Assembly (NCBI RefSeq): GCF_000739575.1
Contig: NZ_BBJO01000009.1
Location: 62,001 to 126,000 of the forward strand
Source of the DNA: Halobellus rufus
GTDB taxonomy: Archaea; Halobacteriota; Halobacteria; Halobacteriales; Haloferacaceae
Direction of reading: 5' to 3'
Length of the DNA: 64,000 nucleotides
Shown here: positions 45,150 to 53,059 of the stretch, piece by piece
How positions within the stretch are numbered: position 1 is the stretch's first letter
Layout: every line of letters begins with the position of its first letter
Program-made: the position numbers and the translations under genes
The notes under the pieces: generated by a model
The model's database searches: none
Told to the model about the DNA's origin: nothing
The model's input: only the letters and a program-made list of their open reading frames with translations

Positions 45150-46016
45150 TTACTCCGCGTCGCCCGTCTCGATCGGCGCGCCGACGAGGTTGCCCCACTC
45201 CGTCCAGGAGCCGTCGTAGTTGACGACCTCGTCGTAGCCGAGCAGCTCGTGGAGCGCGAACCACGCGATCGAGGAGCGCTCGCCGATGCGGCAGTAGGCG
45301 ACGGTCGTCTCCGAGCCGTCGATGCCCTTCTCGGCGTAGAGTTGCTTCAGCTCCTCGGCGGACTTGAACGTCCCGTCGTCGTTGACGGTCGCCGCCCACG
45401 AGATGTTCTGCGCGCCGGGGATGTGGCCGCCGCGCTGGGCCGTCTCCTGCAGTCCCGGCGGGGCGAGGATGTCGCCGCGGAACTCCTCGGGCGAGCGGAC
45501 GTCGACGAGCGGAAGCCCCTCGTCGACGGCGTGGTCGACGTCGTCGCGGTAGGCGCGGATCGACTCGAACGGGCCGCGCGCGCTGTACTCGACCGCGGAG
45601 AAGTCCGGCACCTCGTCGGTCGTCGGGTAGTCGTTCTCGAGCCAGTAGTCGCGACCGCCGTTCAGCAGGCGGACGTCCTCGTGGCCGTAGTACTTGAACT
45701 GCCAGTAGGTGTAGGCGGCGAACCAGTTGGAGTTGTCGCCGTACAGGACCACCGTCGAGTCCTCGGAGATGCCGTGGCTGCCGAGCAGGTCCTCGAAGTC
45801 GTCCTTGTCGAGGATGTCGCGGTTCGTCTGGTCCTGCAGTTGGCTCTCCCAGTTGAAGCCGATCGCGCCGGGCGCGTGGCTCTCGTCGTACGCTTCGGTG
45901 TCGACGTCGACTTCGACCAGTCGATGCGCGGGGTCGTCGCTCTGGAACTCGTCGAGGTTCTCCTCCACCCACTCGGGCGATACGAGCACGTCTTTCGCGT
46001 AACCGTCGTTTGTCAT
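45150..46016 (-). CDS. tssA: Thiosulfate sulfurtransferase TssA (tandem rhodanese)
   Basis: A 288-residue protein with two rhodanese domains. The N-terminal domain (VLVSPEWVEENLDEF, VVLYGDNSNWFAAYTYWQF) has Gly/Asp in place of the catalytic Cys; the C-terminal domain carries it in TTVAYCRIGERSS (Cys242). It transfers sulfane sulfur from thiosulfate to an acceptor such as cyanide or a protein thiol. ATG 46016 (MTNDGYAKD) is chosen over 46055. It is divergent from tssB, and the two face away across a 253-base gap. Confidence 0.9.
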   Translation of the reverse strand: MTNDGYAKDVLVSPEWVEENLDEFQSDDPAHRLVEVDVDTEAYDESHAPGAIGFNWESQLQDQTNRDILDKDDFEDLLGSHGISEDSTVVLYGDNSNWFAAYTYWQFKYYGHEDVRLLNGGRDYWLENDYPTTDEVPDFSAVEYSARGPFESIRAYRDDVDHAVDEGLPLVDVRSPEEFRGDILAPPGLQETAQRGGHIPGAQNISWAATVNDDGTFKSAEELKQLYAEKGIDGSETTVAYCRIGERSSIAWFALHELLGYDEVVNYDGSWTEWGNLVGAPIETGDAE

Positions 46017-46043
46017 TGCACTCCCCTCTACACACTCGACCCC

Positions 46044-46049
46044 TATAAT
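46044..46049 (-). promoter_or_regulatory. TATA box of tssA
   Basis: On the minus strand ATTATAG lies about 30 bases before the tssA ATG at 46016, the spacing for a short or absent 5' leader. The rest of the 46017-46269 gap carries A/T-rich segments (AAAATTATGCC, ATTTTCTTTTTTCTC) but no further gene. Confidence 0.4.
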
Positions 46050-46269
46050 CCTCACAGCTACGGCGTGTACTGCCCGCCCTCCAGCTATGCGGAAAATTAT
46101 GCCGCATTAAACGGACGTGACAGTATCCGGGAGCGCCACACTGCGACCACGGCGGCCATCCCGGACGGCGTGGACGAAACTAGCGGCAACATTTTCTTTT
46201 TTCTCTGACACCGGGCGAATGCGGACCCCATCGCGCACGTTGAAGGACCGGCCGACAGTAGGGTCGCGT

Positions 46270-47061
46270 ATGTACGAGAACGTCGTCGTCTCGGCCGAGT
46301 GGCTGGCCGACCGGCTCGACGAGGTGCGGGTGATCGACGTCCGCGACGCGTGGGAGTTCGACGGCATCGGGCACGTCCCGGGCGCGGCGAACGTCCCGTT
46401 CGAGGAGTTCCGCAGCGAGGCGGGCGACGAGGGGATGCTGCCCGGGGCGGAGACGTGGGAGTCGCTGCTCTCGGCGGCGGGCGTCGGTCCCGACGACGAC
46501 GTCGTCGCCTACGACGACACCCACGGCGTCTTCGCGGCGCGCTTTCTCGTCACGGCGGAGCTGTACGGCCACCCGCCCGATCGGCTCCACCTCCTCGACG
46601 GCGACTTCAGCGCGTGGAACCGGGCTCACGAGACGACGAGCGAGTCGGCGGAGCCGACGCCCACCGACTACGCGGTCCGCGACCCCGAACGCTCGCCGCT
46701 CGTCGACTACGGGACCGTCACCGACGCGCTCGACGACGACGAGACCGTCATCGTCGACACGCGGGACCCCGAGGAGTACGCCGAGGGGCACCTGCCCGGC
46801 GCGGTCAACCTCGACTGGCGCGAACTCGTCGACGACGAGACGCGCGGGCTGAAGTCCGAGCCCGAACTGACCGAAGCGCTCGCGGACGTCGGCGTCGCGC
46901 CCGACAAGCGCGTGATCCTCTACTGCAACACCGCCCGCCGGATCAGCCACACCTACGTGGTCCTGCGCTCGCTCGGGTACGAGAACGTGGGCTTCTACGA
47001 GGGGAGCCTGACCGAGTGGACCGAGCGGGGCGGCCCGGTCGAGACCGCGCCGGTCGAATAG
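46270..47061 (+). CDS. tssB: Thiosulfate sulfurtransferase TssB (tandem rhodanese)
   Basis: A 263-residue paralogue of tssA with two rhodanese domains. The first (VIDVRDAWEFDGIGHVPGA) has DDT at the catalytic position and is inactive; the second (VIVDTRDPEEYAEGHLPGA) carries the loop VILYCNTARRISHT with Cys219. The loop differs from that of TssA, which suggests another acceptor. The ATG at 46270 is used because the ~50 residues before it are Arg/Thr-rich and unlike rhodanese. tssA lies divergent, and the zinc-ribbon gene follows after 30 bases. Confidence 0.9.
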   Translation: MYENVVVSAEWLADRLDEVRVIDVRDAWEFDGIGHVPGAANVPFEEFRSEAGDEGMLPGAETWESLLSAAGVGPDDDVVAYDDTHGVFAARFLVTAELYGHPPDRLHLLDGDFSAWNRAHETTSESAEPTPTDYAVRDPERSPLVDYGTVTDALDDDETVIVDTRDPEEYAEGHLPGAVNLDWRELVDDETRGLKSEPELTEALADVGVAPDKRVILYCNTARRISHTYVVLRSLGYENVGFYEGSLTEWTERGGPVETAPVE

Positions 47062-47091
47062 TTTTATCCGATCGGTCGCGGAGACACGTGT

Positions 47092-47961
47092 ATGCCGATG
47101 CGCCAACTCCGGAACTGCGATTTCTGCGGCGGCGACGCGGCGGGCGTCTACGAGGCCGTCCCGCAGGAACTGTCGCCGACGGAGGCCGAACAGCGGCGGG
47201 TCGTCCTCTGTGAGAACTGCCTCGAAACGCTCGAAACCGTCGTCGACCCGCTTCTCTCCAGGCCCGGCGTCGACCGAGACGGCGAGTCCGCGGCGACGGC
47301 GGGCGGCCCCGCGGCGACCGCGAACGAATCCTCGTCGTCCACGAGCGACCCCGCGCCGACCGCTGAACCGACCGGAAGCGCAGAACGGAGGGAGGCCGTG
47401 AGACGGGAGTCGGGCGATTCGGAGCCGTCGACGGCTTCGACGGAAGATGGTACATCCCCGGTCGAGGCCGACGGCGAGACCGCGCGTGCCGCCGGCTCGT
47501 CGACCGACTCGGAACCCCCGTCGCCGTCCGACTCGCCGAGCCGGGCCACACCGCCGAACCGGTTCGGTGCGCCGGACGGGTACACGGACATCGCCGAGTA
47601 CGACGGCTTCGAGGACGAGGTCGACGAGGCCGAAGATCCTGCGGAGGCGGAGCAGACGCGGGCCCCTGACCCCCGAGAGGATCACGTCGAGCGCGATGGG
47701 CCGCCCAGCCCGAGCGAACCGGAACCGGAATCGGTCGACGCGGCCGCCGCAGACCGCGGGGGAGTCGGCGAGGAGCCCGAGGACTTCCGCACCGTGATGC
47801 GCCTGCTCGGGAACCGCGAGTTCCCCGTCGAGCGCAGCGCCGTCGTCGAACTCGCCGCCGGGGCGTATCAACTCGAAGACGCGCACGTCCACCGGATTCT
47901 CGACCACGCGGTCGAGCGCGGCGTGCTCACCGACGAGGACGGCACGCTGCGAAAGTCCTGA
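47092..47961 (+). CDS. Protein with N-terminal CxxC zinc ribbon and helical C-terminal domain
   Basis: A 289-residue protein in three parts. Residues ~8-45 form a zinc ribbon (CDFCGG and CENCLETLE). Residues ~55-225 are a low-complexity linker of Ser, Pro, Glu, Asp and Ala with no cysteines, probably disordered. Residues ~228-289 form a compact domain (VMRLLGNREFPVERSAVVEL, HVHRILDHAVERGVLTDED) that resembles a winged-helix-like or helix-turn-helix bundle. The plan suggests a nucleic-acid-binding or adaptor protein, but I recognise no family. It shares direction with tssB and may be co-transcribed. It is convergent with hisB. Confidence 0.7.
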   Translation: MPMRQLRNCDFCGGDAAGVYEAVPQELSPTEAEQRRVVLCENCLETLETVVDPLLSRPGVDRDGESAATAGGPAATANESSSSTSDPAPTAEPTGSAERREAVRRESGDSEPSTASTEDGTSPVEADGETARAAGSSTDSEPPSPSDSPSRATPPNRFGAPDGYTDIAEYDGFEDEVDEAEDPAEAEQTRAPDPREDHVERDGPPSPSEPEPESVDAAAADRGGVGEEPEDFRTVMRLLGNREFPVERSAVVELAAGAYQLEDAHVHRILDHAVERGVLTDEDGTLRKS

Positions 47962-47986
47962 ACCTGCTGGGTTTTCCGAGAGCGCG

Positions 47987-48610
47987 CTACAGTTTCCCTT
48001 TCGTGCTCGGCGTGTCGCTCCGCCGCGGATCGACGCGCGTGGCGTCGTCGAGGCTCCGCGCGAGGGCTTTGAACAGCGCCTCGACCTCGTGGTGGGCGTT
48101 GACGCCCTCGACCTCCGCGTGCAGCGTCAACCCGGCGTTCATCGCGAGCGAGTACGCGAAGTGTCTGGCCATATCGCTCGTGAAGTCCCCGATCCGCTCT
48201 TGGGAGAACTCGCCGTCGAACTCGAAGTGCGGCCGTCCGCTGACGTCGACGACGACCCCCGCGACGGCCTCGTCGAGCGGGACCTTCCGGTCGGCGTAGC
48301 GGACGATGCCGCGCTTCTCGCCCAGCGCCTCCGTGAACGCCTCGCCCAACACGATCGCGACGTCCTCGACGGTGTGGTGGTCGTCGATCTCCAGGTCCCC
48401 GTCGCACGTGACGGACAGATCGAACATCCCGTGCTTGGCGAACGCGTCGAGCATGTGATCGAAGAAGCCGATCCCGGTCTCTACGGCGCTGTCGCCGTCG
48501 CCGTCGATCGTCAGCGTCACGTCGATCGTCGTCTCGGCGGTCTCCCGGGAGACGGCGGCGGCCCGCTCCCCGCCGTCGGCTCGCGCGTCTCCGTCGCTGT
48601 GGTCGGTCAT
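47987..48610 (-). CDS. hisB: Imidazoleglycerol-phosphate dehydratase
   Basis: A 207-residue single-function HisB that forms imidazole-acetol phosphate in histidine synthesis. Two metal-binding motifs of the internal repeat are clear: [15 protein letters not shown] with [11 protein letters not shown], and GRPHFEFDG with [15 protein letters not shown]. It lacks the phosphatase domain of enterobacterial HisB. The start at 48610 ([12 protein letters not shown]) is preferred to 48805, whose added residues are low-quality. hisG is divergent across a 312-base gap, and hisA lies 14 kb away. Confidence 0.96.
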   Translation of the reverse strand: MTDHSDGDARADGGERAAAVSRETAETTIDVTLTIDGDGDSAVETGIGFFDHMLDAFAKHGMFDLSVTCDGDLEIDDHHTVEDVAIVLGEAFTEALGEKRGIVRYADRKVPLDEAVAGVVVDVSGRPHFEFDGEFSQERIGDFTSDMARHFAYSLAMNAGLTLHAEVEGVNAHHEVEALFKALARSLDDATRVDPRRSDTPSTKGKL

Positions 48611-48922
48611 ACCGGCGAATCGACGCCCGCGCCTATGATCGTTGTGCCTCTTTTCTCGGAATAGGTGGTGAAAAGTGGGCTCCGAGGCGATACCACGAAG
48701 ACCTCGAAAGCCCCCGCCGTCGCGGGTCGGGGGGCTCGCTGCGCGCGCTCCCTCCGGTCGCGTGCTTGCGTCGCCCGCCTTCCCCGCGACGACGGCCCCT
48801 TTCAACCCCGCCCGTGCCGGTTACGTGGTCGCCGTCGTCCACCCGTCCTCGGGCGTCGTCGTTCGCGGGGGATCCCTGTCTGCGAGCGAAAGTGGTACGT
48901 CGCGGGCGCGTGATTTCGGAGT
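48611..48922. repeat. Intergenic region hisB-hisG with a hairpin-bearing repeat-like element
   Basis: The 312-base gap has no gene. Bases ~48700-48820 look like a dispersed haloarchaeal intergenic element: ACCTCGAAAGCCCCCGCCG, a stem AGCCCCC (48709-48715) paired to GGGGGCT (48730-48736), a stretch rich in CGCGC and CTCCCTCCGGTCGCGTGC, and CCCCTTTCAACCCCGCCCG. I recall similar text between genes in other haloarchaea, but only one copy is in this window, so repeat status is unproven. Promoters of both his genes must lie at the ends. Confidence 0.4.
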
Positions 48923-49768
48923 ATGCGCATCGCCGTCCCCAACAAGGGCCGCCTGCACGAGCCGAGCGTCGACCTCCTCGAACGGGCCGGGCTCCACATC
49001 GAGAGCGCCGCGGACCGGAAACTGTACGCCGACACCGTCGACCCCGACGTGAGCGTCCTCTTCGCCCGCGCGGCCGACATCCCCGAGTACGTCTGGGACG
49101 GGGCCGCCGCGGTCGGGATCACCGGTCGCGATCAGGTCGTCGAGTCCGGACGCGACCTCGTCGAACTCGTCGATCTGGAGTTCGGTCGCTGCCGACTCGT
49201 CCTCGCCGCCCCGGAGGACGGCGAGATCGACGAACCGGCGGACGTCGCGGGCGGCAGCGTCGCGACCGAGTTCCCGCGGATCACCCGTCAGTATCTCCGG
49301 GAGAAAGGGATCGACGCGGAGGTCGTCGAGGTGACGGGCGCGACCGAACTCACGCCGCACGTCGAGATGGCCGACGCCATCGTCGACATCACTTCGACGG
49401 GGACGACGCTGCGGATGAACCGCCTCGCGGTCGTCGACGACGTGCTGGAGTCGTCGGTCCGGCTGTACGCCCACCCCGACTACGCCGACGACCCGAAGGT
49501 CGACCAGGTCGTGACCGCCTTCGAGTCAGTCATCGCGGCCGAGGACAAGCGTTACGTGATGATGAACGCTCCCCGAGCGAAGCTCGACGACATCCGCGAG
49601 GTCATCCCCGGCCTCGGCGGCCCGACGGTGATGGACGTCGCCGGCGACGACCACGTCGCGGTCCACGTCGTCGTCGACGAGCGCGACGTCTTCGAGGTCG
49701 TCAACGACCTGAAAGCCGTCGGCGCGTCCGGGATCTTGGTCACCGAGATCGAGCGGCTCGTCGAGTAG
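48923..49768 (+). CDS. hisG: ATP phosphoribosyltransferase (long form)
   Basis: A 281-residue HisG that joins PRPP and ATP at the first step of histidine synthesis. It begins [20 protein letters not shown]. The PRPP-binding loop is [13 protein letters not shown], and the catalytic region includes [10 protein letters not shown]. The extra ~75 residues at the C terminus ([39 protein letters not shown]) are the ACT-like regulatory domain of long-form enzymes, which gives histidine feedback inhibition. No HisZ is needed. Divergent from hisB. Confidence 0.96.
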   Translation: MRIAVPNKGRLHEPSVDLLERAGLHIESAADRKLYADTVDPDVSVLFARAADIPEYVWDGAAAVGITGRDQVVESGRDLVELVDLEFGRCRLVLAAPEDGEIDEPADVAGGSVATEFPRITRQYLREKGIDAEVVEVTGATELTPHVEMADAIVDITSTGTTLRMNRLAVVDDVLESSVRLYAHPDYADDPKVDQVVTAFESVIAAEDKRYVMMNAPRAKLDDIREVIPGLGGPTVMDVAGDDHVAVHVVVDERDVFEVVNDLKAVGASGILVTEIERLVE

Positions 49769-49790
49769 CCGAACGGATCTGATCGATTCC

Positions 49791-50171
49791 TCAGGCGGGC
49801 GCGCTCATCGCCAGCGCCCAGATCCCGAAGAGGATCGTCCCGAGGATGACGCTGACGACGAAGTGGATGAACGTGATGTACGCCGAGAGCTTCCGCGACT
49901 CGCCGTAGACGTACGCGATCGCCGCGCCGTCGAGGACGAGCGCGAGGAGCAGACCGCCGAAAAGCAGCGCGTCGCGCTCGGCGAACGTGGAGACGACGAT
50001 GCTCACCGCCGCCGGGACCGGCCCGACGAGAAAGCCGTTCCGGACCGGAACGTCCCCGAGGACGTTGCGCGCGGCGATGTGCGCGGTGACGGAGAGAAAG
50101 AGCGCGAAGACGGCGAACGTCCCGGCGATCGCCAGCGGCGTCACGTCGCCGGACTGCAGTGCGAGTACCAT
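49791..50171 (-). CDS. Small tetraspan membrane protein (DUF7473-like)
   Basis: A 126-residue protein with four hydrophobic segments: PLAIAGTFAVFALFLSVTAH, GFLVGPVPAAVSIVVST, LLFGGLLLALVLDGAAIAYV and FIHFVVSVILGTILFGIW. A charged motif ESRKLSAY lies in the last loop. The family number is recalled, not verified. It is downstream of tbp on the same strand with a 22-base gap, so read-through from the tbp promoter is likely. Convergent with hisG. Function unknown. Confidence 0.7.
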   Translation of the reverse strand: MVLALQSGDVTPLAIAGTFAVFALFLSVTAHIAARNVLGDVPVRNGFLVGPVPAAVSIVVSTFAERDALLFGGLLLALVLDGAAIAYVYGESRKLSAYITFIHFVVSVILGTILFGIWALAMSAPA

Positions 50172-50193
50172 CAGTGAATCAGCAAGGACCCCC

Positions 50194-50757
50194 TCAGCCG
50201 TCGAGCAGGCCGAGGTCGCTCAGTCGGGACACGATGACGTCGACCGCCTCGCGGGCGTCGTCGGGTTCCTTCCCGCCGGTGATGACGAGCTTCCCGGAGC
50301 CGAAGAGCAGCGCGACGACGGCGGGCTCGTCGAGCCGGTAGACGAGGCCGGGGAACTGCTCGGGTTCGTACTCGATGTTCTCGAGGCCGAGCCCGATGGC
50401 GATGGCGTTGAGATTGAGGTTGCGTCCCAGGTCCGCGGAGGTGACGATGTTCTGGACCGTGATCTCGGGGTCGTCGTCGACGGGGATCTCGAGTTCGCGG
50501 AGCTTCTCGAAGACGATGTGGAGGCTCTCGTGGACGTCGTCGGTCGACTTCGCGCCGGTGCAGACGATCTTCCCCGAGCGGAAGATCAGCGCGGCGGACT
50601 TCGGCTCCTGCGTTCGGTAGACGAGGCCGGGGAACTGCTCGGGGTCGTAGTCCGCCCCCTCCAGGTCCATCGCCACGCTCTGGAGATCGAGCTCCTGACC
50701 GATCCCGGTGGAGGCGACGACGTTCTCGATGTTGATCGTGTCCTTGGGGTCGCTCAT
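50194..50757 (-). CDS. tbp: TATA-box-binding protein
   Basis: A 187-residue TBP made of two direct repeats, each about 90 residues: IENVVASTGIGQELDLQSVA ... FPGLVYRTQEPKSAALIF with GKIVCTGAKS, and VQNIVTSADLGRNLNLNAIA ... FPGLVYRLDEPAVVALLF with GKLVITGGKE. It binds the TATA box and, with TFB, recruits RNA polymerase. Only one copy is in this window, though haloarchaea often have several. Its own promoter has two TATA-like runs, which permits autoregulation. Confidence 0.97.
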   Translation of the reverse strand: MSDPKDTINIENVVASTGIGQELDLQSVAMDLEGADYDPEQFPGLVYRTQEPKSAALIFRSGKIVCTGAKSTDDVHESLHIVFEKLRELEIPVDDDPEITVQNIVTSADLGRNLNLNAIAIGLGLENIEYEPEQFPGLVYRLDEPAVVALLFGSGKLVITGGKEPDDAREAVDVIVSRLSDLGLLDG

Positions 50758-50785
50758 AATAACGACTTAAACGATGTATTTAAGG

Positions 50786-50793
50786 TTTATAAA
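50786..50793 (-). promoter_or_regulatory. TATA box of tbp
   Basis: The palindromic octamer TTTATAAA lies about 30-36 bases before the tbp ATG at 50757. The stretch from 50760 to 50793 is strikingly A/T-rich for this genome and includes a second TATA-like TTTAAG/ATTTAA nearer the start. This is a strong archaeal promoter by sequence. Confidence 0.6.
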
Positions 50794-50906
50794 GGTTGGT
50801 GGGGTGGTCGCTCGCTGATGCGGGACCGGTCGCCGGCCGATCGAGGAGACGCCGACGGTCTCCGAGGATTCGACACGCTGATTTGCGGTCCCGCCCACCT
50901 TCGGCC

Positions 50907-51896
50907 GTGTACTTCCTCGAACTCGCGGGCGAGGCCGACGACGAGGCGTTCGCCGCCCTGGAAGCCGAGCGGGCGGCCGCCTCGGCGGTCGAGCGCGTCG
51001 CCCCGGGGCTCGCGACCGCCCGCGGCGTCCGCGTCGACCGCGTCCCGACGCTGGCGTACACCCGGCGCGCCTCCGAACTCGTCGGTCGCAGCGAGGCGAC
51101 GGTCGCGGACGCCGCGGCGGTTCTCACCGCGGCGTCGTTCGAGCGCGCGGGCAGCGTCGCCGTCCGCGCCCGCAACGTCCGCGGCACGGCCGACGTGAGC
51201 ACGTCGGAAGCGGAGCGCGAACTCGGCGGCGTGCTCGTCGACCGCGGGTTCGACGTCGACCTCGACGACCCCGACCACGAACTCCGGGTCTGCTTCGCCG
51301 ACGAGGCCTGCCTGCTCGGCTGGGTCGTCGCCGAGCGCGACGCGGCGTTCGGTTCCCGCGCGCCGACGGACCGCCCGTTCTTCCAGCCGGGGAGTATGGC
51401 CCCGATGGACGCCCGCGCGTACGTCAACCTCGCGGCCGGCCGGTCGCTGCCGGACGCGACCGTCCTCGACCCGATGTGCGGCACCGGCGGCCTGCTGATC
51501 GAGGCCGGGCTGATCGGCGCGCGCGCCGTCGGTTCCGACGCGCAGTCGAAGATGGCCCGCGGCGCGGCCGAGAACCTCGAACACTACCTCCCGCGGGACC
51601 GCTGGGACGTCGTCCGCGGCGACGCGACCGGCCTGCCCGTCGCCGACGACGCCGTCGACGCGGTGGTGTTCGACGCGCCGTACGGCCGCCAGTCGAAGAT
51701 CGCCGGCCACGAACTGGCCGACCTCGTCGGCGGCGCGCTCGCGGAGGCCGCGCGGGTCGCACAGTCGTGCGTGCTCGTCGCCGACCGCTCGTGGGAGGCG
51801 GCGGCCAGAGACGCGGGCTGGACGGTCTCGGCGCGCTTCGAGCGCCGCGTCCACCGATCGCTGATTCGGCACGTCCACGTGTTGGACCGGGCGTAG
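50907..51896 (+). CDS. trmG10: tRNA (guanine(10)-N2)-dimethyltransferase
   Basis: A 329-residue protein with an N-terminal THUMP domain (~1-150) and a C-terminal Rossmann methyltransferase. Motif I is LDPMCGTGGLLIEAGLIGA; the catalytic motif IV is FDAPYGRQS. It methylates the exocyclic amine of G10 in tRNA with S-adenosylmethionine. The GTG at 50907 (MYFLELAGE) is used because all 37 residues before it are Arg-rich and unlike homologues. It is divergent from tbp. Confidence 0.92.
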   Translation: MYFLELAGEADDEAFAALEAERAAASAVERVAPGLATARGVRVDRVPTLAYTRRASELVGRSEATVADAAAVLTAASFERAGSVAVRARNVRGTADVSTSEAERELGGVLVDRGFDVDLDDPDHELRVCFADEACLLGWVVAERDAAFGSRAPTDRPFFQPGSMAPMDARAYVNLAAGRSLPDATVLDPMCGTGGLLIEAGLIGARAVGSDAQSKMARGAAENLEHYLPRDRWDVVRGDATGLPVADDAVDAVVFDAPYGRQSKIAGHELADLVGGALAEAARVAQSCVLVADRSWEAAARDAGWTVSARFERRVHRSLIRHVHVLDRA

Positions 51897-51951
51897 TCGC
51901 GGACCGACGCTTCTCTGCGCCTTCGTCTCCTTGCGTCGACCCGCTCGCACG

Positions 51952-52377
51952 TCAGTTCTGGAGCAGCCACCCGAACAACAGCGGCGCGAGAAGCAGCGTC
52001 AGCGGGACCAGAATCCACACCTGCCCCGCGAACACGTCGTACTGTCCCACCGTCTCGCTCACCGGTGTTCCCTCGACGTGGCCGACGAGGAACTCGAACC
52101 CCACGGTGAGAAGCGTCCAGCCGACGCCGACGAGGAGCAGTTCCCCCCGGCCGTAGTCGACCGGCGCGTTCGCGAAGTACAGCCCCGAGACGGCGAGGAT
52201 CGCCGCGACGAGCAGCAGGGTACTGACGACGTGTCCGGGGTACTCGCCGGTCCGCGGGATGAGGACCAGTTCTCGGAAGATCCCGTTCGCGACCGCGAGG
52301 ACGGCCATCACGACCCAGACACCGAGCGGATACAGGAACGCCGACGCGCGGATCGACTGCAGCGCTGTAGACTCCAT
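51952..52377 (-). CDS. Conserved membrane protein, four segments
   Basis: A 141-residue protein with four hydrophobic helices (SAFLYPLGVWVVMAVLAVANG, VVSTLLLVAAILAVSGLYF, GELLLVGVGWTLLTVGFEFLVG, WILVPLTLLLAPLLFGWLL). A conserved-looking GIFRELVLIPRTGEYPGHV lies after the first helix and EFLVGHVEG after the third. I do not recognise the family. ATG 52377 (MESTALQSIR) fits better than 52416. It is convergent with trmG10 and follows pssD on the same strand after a 75-base gap. Confidence 0.65.
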   Translation of the reverse strand: MESTALQSIRASAFLYPLGVWVVMAVLAVANGIFRELVLIPRTGEYPGHVVSTLLLVAAILAVSGLYFANAPVDYGRGELLLVGVGWTLLTVGFEFLVGHVEGTPVSETVGQYDVFAGQVWILVPLTLLLAPLLFGWLLQN

Positions 52378-52452
52378 CGGGCGACTCTGGTTCGGACTGA
52401 CGCCGGCCCGAAACAAAAACCCGGGTGCCCGATCGCCACCGGAACGGGTGCG

Positions 52453-53058
52453 CTAGCGCGCTTTCGCCGCGATGATCGACTCGCCGGCGCGGACCGTATC
52501 GCCCACCTCGACCAGCAGGTCCTCGCGGTCGTACGCCGGCGGCAGCAGCACGTCCGCCCGCGATCCGAAGTCGATGTGGCCGGTCCGCTGGGCGCGCGCG
52601 AGGTCGTCGCCGGCGTCGACGTAGGGGTGGATGCGCCTGGCGAACGCGCCGGCGATGAAGGAGAGCTCCGCCGGGCCGTCGTCGGTGGCGACGTCGACGT
52701 CGACGCGCTCGTTGCGCTCGGACTCCTTCGAGAACGCCGGGAGGTGCTTGCCCGGCCGGTGAGTGACGCGCTCGACGCGCCCGTCGAGCGGCGCGCGGTT
52801 CACGTGGACGTCGGTGACGTTCATGAACACGCCCACGCGGAACTGATCGCCCTCCTCGCGGACCACGGAGACGCGGCCGTCCGCGGGGGAGACGACTCCC
52901 GGCCCGGACGGTCGCCGCTCGGGGTCGCGGAAGAACCAGACGACGAACGCGCCGACCGCGAGCGCGAGGACGGCCAGCGGCGGGGCGAGCACGGAGAGGA
53001 CTGCTGCGGCCGCGAACGCCGGGACAGCGAACCGCCGAACGCCGGGAGCGAAGCGCAT
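52453..53058 (-). CDS. pssD: Archaetidylserine decarboxylase, protein-sorting type
   Basis: A 201-residue phosphatidylserine decarboxylase-family enzyme. After two N-terminal hydrophobic stretches come FFRDPERRPSGPGVVSPADG, NVTDVHVNRAPLDGRV and, near the C terminus, HIDFGSRADV, where self-cleavage at Gly-Ser yields the pyruvoyl cofactor. It decarboxylates archaetidylserine to archaetidylethanolamine. In Haloferax, PssD is needed for archaeosortase A-dependent lipid anchoring of PGF-CTERM proteins, one of which is encoded in this window. It follows rfcC by one base. Confidence 0.92.
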   Translation of the reverse strand: MRFAPGVRRFAVPAFAAAAVLSVLAPPLAVLALAVGAFVVWFFRDPERRPSGPGVVSPADGRVSVVREEGDQFRVGVFMNVTDVHVNRAPLDGRVERVTHRPGKHLPAFSKESERNERVDVDVATDDGPAELSFIAGAFARRIHPYVDAGDDLARAQRTGHIDFGSRADVLLPPAYDREDLLVEVGDTVRAGESIIAAKAR

Positions 53059-53059
53059 C

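Noticed and set aside
43265-45223. A 652-codon ORF overlapping the SpoIIM-type gene
   Set aside because: Arg-rich shadow; the membrane protein in the other frame has proper hydrophobic periodicity.
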